Source of the DNA: JBCCSZ01 sp039821145
GTDB taxonomy: Bacteria; Bacteroidota; Bacteroidia; Chitinophagales; Saprospiraceae
Length of the DNA: 64,000 bases
Direction: 5' to 3'
NCBI GenBank assembly: GCA_039821145.1
Contig: JBCBOS010000005.1
Location: 283,916-347,915 of the forward strand
Shown: positions 59,086 through 64,000 of the stretch, in pieces
Numbering within the stretch: position 1 is the stretch's first letter
Layout of the letters: every line of letters begins with the position of its first letter
Position numbers and translations under genes: made by a program
The notes under the pieces: model-generated
Seen by the model: only the letters and a program-made list of their open reading frames with translations
What the model was told of the DNA's origin: nothing
Databases searched by the model: none

Positions 59086-60252
59086 ATGCCCATAAAAATG
59101 CTCTTTCTCCTGCCACTCGCTCTGCTTGTGGGAACCCTTGATGGTTTTTCGCAACAGTCCTATCTCTTTTGGATCAATACAGACAAGGGCATCGAACGTT
59201 CGGCCATTGACGGCAGCGGTCGACAGCTCATTTTGTCCAAGGAATGGGTTCGACCACAAGGCATTACTTTTTCTGCAGAAGAACAAAAAATCTATTGGAC
59301 AGACTGGGTCAATGACAAAATCCAACGGGCCAACTTGGATGGCACTGGGGTGGAAACACTGCTAGACCAAGGCTTGGACCAGCCCGAAGGCATCAGCGTG
59401 GATGTCAAGGGGGGCAAAATGTACTGGGTGGACAGTGGTACCCACAAAATCCAGCGGGCCAGCCTGGATGGCCGCCAAGTGGAAGACCTCGTCATATTCG
59501 AAAATGCCAACCTAGACGGCATTGCACTGGACCTGGACAGGGGCGAGATGTATTGGACGGAATGGGGCGAAGGAGCAGCCATTGGCAAGATCAAGAGAGC
59601 CAAGCTGGATGGCTCTGATGTCACGACCCTGGTCAGCATCCGCAATGGCTTGCTCAAGGGTTTTGATCTGGACTTGGAGGAGCAAAAAATGTACTGGACC
59701 GACTGCGCTTTCAAAAAAATCCAACGGGCCGATCTCACGGGAGACAACATGGAAACCATCGTGGGGGAACAGCTTTCGACCCCTAACAGCATCCGCATCG
59801 ACACAGAAAACGGCAAAATGTACTGGTCAGACCTTGGCTTCAAACGCATCCAGCGGGCCAATTTGGACGGAACCGAGCGGGAAACCCTGGTGGAAGAGGA
59901 CCTAAAATCGCCACAAGACATCGAATTGCGAATTTGTGCGGGCATCAGCGGTCTATTGGGCGGCCAATCCGACTGCGATGCGGTCACCAGCCTGCAAAAC
60001 CCCGCTGCTGTCGCCTCCATCCAGTTGTCGCCCAATCCAGTCCGGCAGCTCCTTGAGATCAAATATGCCGACGACTTGTTCCGCCAAGCGCGCCTGTACA
60101 GCGCCCAGGGCCAGCTGTTGCAAGAATTCCCTTTGCGGAGCCAACCACAGTCGTTTGACGCCTCGGGGCTGGCACCAGGTTTGTACCATTTGCAGCTTGT
60201 ATCGACCTCTGAAGGGGTGGTTGGCCATCGGTCATTCGTCAAGATTCCATAG
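59086..60252 (+). CDS. T9SS-secreted YWTD (LDL-receptor class B-like) propeller protein
   Basis: This 388-residue protein has a signal peptide (MPIKMLFLLPLALLVGTLDG) and a six-bladed propeller of YWTD-type repeats, each with MYWTD/MYWSD/IYWTD followed by KIQRANLDGT (or close). The family is known best from animal LDL receptors but is common in bacterial exported proteins. The tail SPNPVRQLLEIKYAD...LAPGLYHLQLVS...SFVKIP is a T9SS type A sorting domain. The start at 59086 is set by the signal; the frame is open back into yaaA. A ligand-binding or lyase-like role is possible. Confidence 0.9.
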   Translation: MPIKMLFLLPLALLVGTLDGFSQQSYLFWINTDKGIERSAIDGSGRQLILSKEWVRPQGITFSAEEQKIYWTDWVNDKIQRANLDGTGVETLLDQGLDQPEGISVDVKGGKMYWVDSGTHKIQRASLDGRQVEDLVIFENANLDGIALDLDRGEMYWTEWGEGAAIGKIKRAKLDGSDVTTLVSIRNGLLKGFDLDLEEQKMYWTDCAFKKIQRADLTGDNMETIVGEQLSTPNSIRIDTENGKMYWSDLGFKRIQRANLDGTERETLVEEDLKSPQDIELRICAGISGLLGGQSDCDAVTSLQNPAAVASIQLSPNPVRQLLEIKYADDLFRQARLYSAQGQLLQEFPLRSQPQSFDASGLAPGLYHLQLVSTSEGVVGHRSFVKIP

Positions 60253-60282
60253 CCATTGCATACACTTCATTGAGAGGTTCTG

Positions 60283-60290
60283 TATATTTG
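60283..60290 (+). promoter_or_regulatory. Minus-7 element of the CNNM/CBS gene
   Basis: TATATTTG matches TAnnTTTG exactly, 23 bases before the ATG at 60314. This spacing is the same as that of the sigma factor gene at 41259. Confidence 0.48.
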
Positions 60291-60313
60291 CGCCAACATT
60301 CAAACCCTTTGGC

Positions 60314-61414
60314 ATGTACACACTTCTGATTGTCTTTGTATTCTTGTCCATCTGTTTTTCCTTTCTCTGCTCGATTTGGGAGGCCGTTTTGCTGAGCATT
60401 CCTCCCTCCTATGCGGAGGTCAAGTACCAGGAAGGAAGTCGAGAAGGAGAATTGCTCAAGCGTTTCAAGGAAGACGTCGACATCCCACTGTCCGCCATTT
60501 TGACCCTCAATACCATTGCCCACACGGTGGGAGCCATCGGAGTGGGTGCACAAGCCTCTACCATTTGGGGAACCAGTTCCATCGTGGCAACTGTTGTGGT
60601 CCCGGTTTTGATGACCCTGGCCATTCTGATCTTGTCCGAGATCATCCCAAAGACCATCGGGGCAAGCAACTGGAAGAAGCTGTCGGGCTTTACTGTCAAA
60701 TCGCTCAACATCATCATTTGGTGTTTGTACCCCCTGATTTGGTTCAGCAAGCAGATCACCAAGTTTTTCAAAAAAGCAGATCAAGGCAGTGTACTGAGTC
60801 GGGCCGACTTTTCTGTGATGGCCGACATCGGGATGCGCGATTCTATTTTGGACAAGGGAGAAGGTGAAATCATTCAAAACCTGCTCCGCTTCCGCAACAT
60901 CAAAGCCAAGCACATCATGACGCCCCGCACAGTGGTCATCGCCGCCCAGGAATCCATGAGCATTCAGGAGTTTTACGAAAAGCATCCAAAGCTGCGCTTC
61001 TCGCGGGTGCCTGTGTACGAATCGACCATTGACCAGATCACGGGCTATGTGCTCAAGGATGTGGTGCTCTCCAGTTTGTTGGAAGGCAAAGGAAACGAGC
61101 CCCTCAAGAGCATCAGCCGCCCCATCAACATCGTTGGGCGGGACACATCGCTGCCCATTTTATTCAACTTGGTCCTCGAAAGACGCGAACACATCGCCTT
61201 GGTGACCGATGATTTTGGTGGCATGGCAGGCATTGTGACCATGGAAGATGTCATCGAGACCTTGTTGGGAATGGAGATTGTCGACGAGATGGACAACATC
61301 GAAGACATGCAGATCCTGGCCCGGCAAAAGTGGAAGAAGCGGGCGGAGCTGATGGGTTTGGTCATTCCCGAGGAAGAGGCGGCTGATCTTCCTCCGGATG
61401 AGGCGCAAGAGTGA
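60314..61414 (+). CDS. CNNM/DUF21-CBS membrane protein (HlyC/CorC family)
   Basis: This 366-residue protein starts at 60314; the frame is open to 59936, but that part is antisense-like text inside the previous gene. The N-terminal CNNM domain (about 1-165) has three to four helices, with FSFLCSIWEAVLLSIPPSYA and ILSEIIPKTIGA, the latter a conserved motif. A CBS pair follows (IKAKHIMTPRTVVIAAQESM; HIALVTDDFGGMAGIVTMED). The C-terminal CorC_HlyC transporter-associated domain is missing, since the protein ends soon after the second CBS. Relatives export or regulate Mg2+. Confidence 0.93.
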   Translation: MYTLLIVFVFLSICFSFLCSIWEAVLLSIPPSYAEVKYQEGSREGELLKRFKEDVDIPLSAILTLNTIAHTVGAIGVGAQASTIWGTSSIVATVVVPVLMTLAILILSEIIPKTIGASNWKKLSGFTVKSLNIIIWCLYPLIWFSKQITKFFKKADQGSVLSRADFSVMADIGMRDSILDKGEGEIIQNLLRFRNIKAKHIMTPRTVVIAAQESMSIQEFYEKHPKLRFSRVPVYESTIDQITGYVLKDVVLSSLLEGKGNEPLKSISRPINIVGRDTSLPILFNLVLERREHIALVTDDFGGMAGIVTMEDVIETLLGMEIVDEMDNIEDMQILARQKWKKRAELMGLVIPEEEAADLPPDEAQE

Positions 61415-61480
61415 GGGCTTTCTGGTGACTATTGTGTCTCCATGTGGAAGTTCCATTTCTGTTAAGACGAATGCTGCCAA

Positions 61481-61828
61481 TCACATCATCGCTATGCTTC
61501 TTTGGCAGCTGAGACTTTGGTACTTATACAACACTTTTCTACTAGGGTCAAGATAATTAAAATCGGTTTTTCCGAAAAGTCGCTCTAAGGACTCTATTCC
61601 TTGCTTTGCCTTCAGCAACTGTTCATCTTTTGCAATTGGTATCAACCAATACAATTTGATGGTTCTATCTCCAAATCTGAAATCTTCCAAGTTGGGGCCA
61701 TCTAAGTAAATGCAAAGAGTATCTATTGGGCTACCTTGCTGATACGCTACTATGCAGTCATTAGAAGTCCTTTTAAGTACAAATGCTTGTTTGTCTGGAA
61801 TAGCCCAAAGGAGTAAAATAAACATCAT
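61481..61828 (-). CDS. SUFU-like immunity protein fragment
   Basis: The 115-residue product carries IKLYWLIPIAKDEQLLKAKQ then GIESLERLFGKTDFNYLDPS and RKVLY. This matches the pattern of the C-terminal half of suppressor-of-fused (SUFU) domains: hydrophobic strand, PI...E......G...LE.LF.....YL.P.RK. Bacterial SUFU proteins are known immunity proteins for polymorphic toxins. The N-terminal half of the domain is missing or diverged, so the gene may be truncated. It is the last gene of a compact minus-strand series in AT-rich DNA. The SUFU call is inference from motif pattern. Confidence 0.55.
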   Translation of the reverse strand: MMFILLLWAIPDKQAFVLKRTSNDCIVAYQQGSPIDTLCIYLDGPNLEDFRFGDRTIKLYWLIPIAKDEQLLKAKQGIESLERLFGKTDFNYLDPSRKVLYKYQSLSCQRSIAMM

Positions 61829-61859
61829 GAATTTTCCAATTGCTTCTTTATGTGATTTT

Positions 61860-62081
61860 TTAAAATTTTATGCTAGGTGGTCGTTTCGTAGGTAAGGGAC
61901 TTAAGGGTTCTAGTTTTTTTCGCTGTTGTACAAATCTTGTTTTAACACCCATTTTACTACTTCCTCCTGATTGTTTGAATAAGGTTTTATAGGAAATGCC
62001 GTATACTGGATGTCTTTTTTTTGCCCAGTTTTTGCCACCGCTCAATATCAACTCTTGAGCTTTTAAGATCGTATGATTCAT
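61860..62081 (-). CDS. Small basic hypothetical protein
   Basis: This 73-residue, strongly basic product (MNHTILKAQELILSGGKNWA, later TRFVQQRKKLEPLSPLPTKR) has no signal or membrane segment and no family that I know. It lies 31 bases before the SUFU-like gene and 38 bases after the next upstream gene on the same strand, so it is probably part of one transcript. It could be a toxin-tip fragment or an immunity remnant of the island. Confidence 0.5.
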   Translation of the reverse strand: MNHTILKAQELILSGGKNWAKKRHPVYGISYKTLFKQSGGSSKMGVKTRFVQQRKKLEPLSPLPTKRPPSIKF

Positions 62082-62119
62082 GAGCTATGGATTTTGATCT
62101 AGCCTTTCAGCTCTGAGGG

Positions 62120-62584
62120 CTAAGCTGTCAATGTCAGAAACTGCCTGATGATTGATTGATACCTTGGTATTTGTTCACTGCTGAAATGATCATTGATTTG
62201 ATCTAAAATATCCCACAGGAATCTTTTGTAGAGTTCATATTTGTCCAATCGAAAGTATCCTTCTGCACCGAACAATCTTGAAATTAATACAGAAAAAGTA
62301 CCTTTCACCTTCGGGGAAGAAAAGATTGATTTTCCTTTTTTTTCGATGAGCGGAATGTCTGTAAACTGTTCTTTCTGGACAATCTGTTCCAACTCTGTTA
62401 GCCAAGCCAGATAAGTTTCAATCTCTGAAGGCTTTTGTTCAAATAATAGATTTCTGACAATTTGAATGACCCACAGGATGGCGCTGTGCTTACCTTGTCT
62501 TTCGAGTTGAGAGATCAAGGGAGATGCCCAGTTTGTTTTTCCCATTGCTGCGAGGGTGTGAGCTTCGGTTGAGTATGGATTCAT
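62120..62584 (-). CDS. Hypothetical helical protein
   Basis: This 154-residue soluble, largely helical product (MNPYSTEAHTLAAMGKTNWA, ILWVIQIVRNLLFEQKPSEI, YELYKRFLWDILDQINDHF) has no recognisable domain. Codon use is AT-rich like its neighbours. Its place directly after an Rhs core remnant on the same strand is where immunity genes usually sit, so an immunity role is possible but unproven. Confidence 0.6.
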   Translation of the reverse strand: MNPYSTEAHTLAAMGKTNWASPLISQLERQGKHSAILWVIQIVRNLLFEQKPSEIETYLAWLTELEQIVQKEQFTDIPLIEKKGKSIFSSPKVKGTFSVLISRLFGAEGYFRLDKYELYKRFLWDILDQINDHFSSEQIPRYQSIIRQFLTLTA

Positions 62585-62659
62585 GGTAGTCAGTTGTCTA
62601 GGTAATTGTAAGAATAGGTTCTGTTTTACTGTATCTTACTCGAAGCTTTTTAGTAGTCT

Positions 62660-62770
62660 TACTCCAACCAATCCAGTCTAAAGTCACTGCCTAACAGCGG
62701 TCAGGCTCATTCAACTCCTTCCCATTGTACTGATACTTATTCCCCCACTTGTCGTAATCCTTTCTCATTG
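62660..62770 (-). pseudogene. Remnant of an Rhs/YD-repeat core
   Basis: Read on the minus strand, 62708-62766 encodes DYDKWGNKYQYNGKELNE, the conserved start of the Rhs core motif. Downstream, 62662-62691 encodes GSDFRLDWLE, resembling the next core block (DFGLDWYDYGAR), but in another frame and followed by stops. The core is therefore broken by frameshift and stop codons. Intact versions separate a long Rhs shell from a variable toxin tip. Confidence 0.6.
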
Positions 62771-62782
62771 CACTGATATTCA

Positions 62783-63246
62783 TTACTCATCATTTCTTGA
62801 AAAGTATTTTACCCAGTATGTTCTTCTTTCATCGAAACATTCTTGGTGAATAATGTAATGTCGTTCTCTATCAGTTGACGGAAATTTTTCCTTGATGACA
62901 AGAAGTTTATCTCTTTTTCTGAAAAATGCTTTTGGTCCCTTATGACTTTCACACCTGGTAAAACTTACTGGATCATTCATATATGAATAACTTATGTACT
63001 TCTTGATCTTTCCATGCTTAAAAAACAAAATAAAGTCGTGTTCTTCAGTAAAAAAGTTTGTCTCTATATTTTCTGGTAACTCACTAGTCTCATTTCCAAA
63101 GCATTATAGTAATGATTCTCCTGCAATATATCTGAGAAGAAATAAGTACAGGGTGCAGCGATATTATTAATTATTCTATCCTTGCAGGAAGTACTAAAAG
63201 CGGATAGTAAGATAAATAAGACTGGTGATTTAATCATTGTTTTCAT
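62783..63246 (-). pseudogene. Frameshifted small lipoprotein gene
   Basis: The 5' part (63246 to about 63090) encodes MKTMIKSPVLFILLSAFSTS followed by CKDR, a lipobox signal. Its frame stops at 63064, but the text continues in another frame as ETSELPENIETNFF, then EEHDFILFFKHGKIKKYISY, through to CFDERRTYWVKYFSRNDE and the stop at 62783. One added base near 63085-63100 would give a single protein of about 154 residues. So the gene has lost one base, or the assembly has an error. The function is unknown. Its 3' end is duplicated at 63388-63526. Confidence 0.65.
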
Positions 63247-63387
63247 TTTCTAAACCACTTTGAATTAAGTATAGACACACTTTATTGAACTATCCCTAAG
63301 AAAAAATCCAATTAATTTTTACTGCATTCTTCTTCACATTTTAATGATGAATAATCTCCTCTAATACCATTCTCATTATGCTAATTA

Positions 63388-63526
63388 TTATTCATCACTT
63401 TTCGAAAAGTATTTTATCCAGTATGCTCTTTTTTCATCAAAACAATCTTTACGAATAATATAATATCGTTCTCTACCAGCAATAGTTCGTGCAGGAAAAA
63501 GTCCTGATTTGGTATAAAATAAAAAA
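63388..63526 (-). pseudogene. Truncated second copy of the lipoprotein gene's 3' end
   Basis: The minus strand reads FLFYTKSGLFPARTIAGRER, then YYIIRKDCFDEKRAYWIKYF and SKSDE before a stop at 63388. It aligns without gaps to the end of the preceding gene (RERHYIIHQECFDERRTYWV...). The 5' part is cut away where an insertion sequence begins. The 140 bases between the two copies (63247-63387) contain only AT-rich leader. Confidence 0.7.
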
Positions 63527-63566
63527 GGTCGTAATGTTGAGTTACCACACAAAACCTTACGACCAG

Positions 63567-63923
63567 ATGAGCACTACAAGAGCACTCGAACAAATATTCG
63601 ATAAATTAAGCGGAACTACCAAATGGCAACTTGATTTTTTCATAGAGGTATTCGATTTAATTTATTCTATACAAGGCCGGTTCAATTTTCAGAACCTGTG
63701 TCGATATAGCCAACTGAACGAATCGACGTTCAGAAGGAATTTTCAAAAGTTCTCTGCCAAAGGCAGACAGGATTGACTGGTTGGATTTTAATTTTCAATT
63801 GATCAAAATTGCTGGAGTTGATTTAGAGGATGAAGTAATTGCTGCAATGGATTGTAGCTTTATCACCAAATCCGGAAAGAAGACTTATGGTCTTGACCGA
63901 TTTTGGAACGGCTCTAGGGGTAA
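63567..63923 (+). pseudogene. Broken DDE transposase gene
   Basis: Codons 1-62 (63567-63752) are in one frame. The extra bases at about 63753-63772 shift the remainder, so translation from the ATG would stop at 63776. The 3' half of the gene is not in the window; it is displaced or lost beyond the second element. The product would be inactive. Confidence 0.7.
63753..63770. repeat. Short palindromic insertion inside the transposase
   Basis: TCTGCC-AAA-GGCAGA is a perfect palindrome followed by CAGG. It has the same layout as CTGCC-TGTC-GGCAG-GCAGG in the element at 39175-39355. Removing about 19 bases here restores the expected transposase text (NFQKF then FDWLDF). Confidence 0.55.
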
Positions 63924-64000
63924 TGTAGTGTACCCCAAAAATCGAACAACAGATTAAGGTCCTAAAAAACCTTAAATTTGTATATGGCAAAGCGTAAAAC
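63924..64000 (+). mobile_element. Left end of a second insertion sequence, probably IS3 family
   Basis: TGTAGTGTACCCCAAAAATC has the TG start and composition of IS3-family terminal repeats. After a 60-base leader, an ATG at 63984 opens MAKRK, the usual beginning of an IS3 OrfA helix-turn-helix protein, before the window ends. It sits inside the first transposase gene. Confidence 0.6.
63984..64000 (+). CDS. Start of a probable IS3-type OrfA, cut by the window edge
   Basis: Only the first five codons (MAKRK) are present. The call rests on the preceding terminal-repeat-like sequence and the typical N-terminus, so it is tentative. Confidence 0.4.

Larger units (their letters stand above)
63527..63923 (+). 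mobile_element. Left part of a decayed insertion sequence with a broken transposase
   Basis: The left end holds an inverted repeat (GGTCGTAA at 63527-63534 and TTACGACC at 63557-63564). The transposase starts at 63567 (MSTTRALEQIFDKLSGTTKW, NLCRYSQLNESTFRRNFQKF). It runs out of frame after 63752 because of a short inserted palindrome and resumes as DWLDFNFQLI, VDLEDEVIAAMDCSFITKSG, KKTYGLDRFWNGS. The DCSFI...K segment is the first Asp region of a DDE transposase, most like IS4-type families. The element is then interrupted at about 63923 by another insertion. Confidence 0.75.

Noticed and set aside
1..64000. tRNA and rRNA genes
   Set aside because: Reading both strands I saw no cloverleaf with a TTCGA-type T loop and CCA-proximal stem, and no conserved rRNA sequence.

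Overview
The window looks like chromosomal DNA of a member of the Bacteroidota, most likely a Saprospiria-type bacterium (Lewinella/Saprospira/Haliscomenobacter neighbourhood). The reasons are: at least six secreted proteins with type IX secretion (T9SS) C-terminal sorting domains, one of them a gliding-motility type B tail; a FecI-FecR-TonB receptor cassette; several perfect TAnnTTTG minus-7 promoter elements; almost no Shine-Dalgarno sequences; and an abundance of beta-propeller, TIR and caspase proteins. The genus is inference. I found no rRNA, tRNA or CRISPR array.

Layout. 1-5.2 kb: a helical-repeat protein, a gene-poor gap, and clpB with its terminator. 5.8-17.9 kb: a secretome region with a 1,760-residue lamin-tail protein carrying 14 tandem repeats of about 105 residues, a DUF1203 gene next to an AraC-HTH/methylguanine methyltransferase fusion, a SprB-repeat/CHU_C protein, and two overlapping arylsulfotransferase-like genes. 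17.9-21.2 kb: trpS, then an ECF sigma factor followed by two small membrane proteins and an Hsp20 chaperone. 21.2-34.1 kb: the most unusual locus. It holds a membrane-anchored TIR-coiled coil-WD40 protein translationally overlapped with a serine beta-lactamase-like hydrolase, an exported WD40-caspase split by a one-base frameshift, a divergent TPR protein with a decayed M48-type protease site, and an exported VWA protein with a polybasic linker. 34.2-41.1 kb: metabolic and lipoprotein genes (HAD phosphatase, aldo/keto reductase, acyl-CoA ligase, DUF4349 lipoprotein, esterase). 41.2-45.6 kb: sigma factor/FecR/TonB receptor. 45.6-50.7 kb: HPF-like factor, lipobox-bearing SPFH protein, TPR protein, acidic repeat lipoprotein, GDSL hydrolase. 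50.9-61.4 kb: DEAD-box helicase, P-loop kinase, fatty acid desaturase, small outer-membrane protein, sodium/solute symporter with a small membrane partner, aquaglyceroporin, yaaA, a YWTD-propeller secreted protein, and a CNNM/CBS protein.

61.4-64 kb is different: AT-rich, with short and broken genes. A remnant of an Rhs/YD core, a SUFU-like immunity tail, two diverged copies of one small gene's 3' end and two nested insertion sequences suggest a decaying polymorphic toxin/immunity island.

Two copies plus one fragment of a short inverted-repeat element (about 155-180 bp) lie between genes at 26.7, 39.2 and 55.0 kb. A short CTGCC...GGCAG palindrome occurs both inside one of these elements and inside a transposase gene that it breaks. 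All function statements rest on motifs read from translations; no database search was possible.
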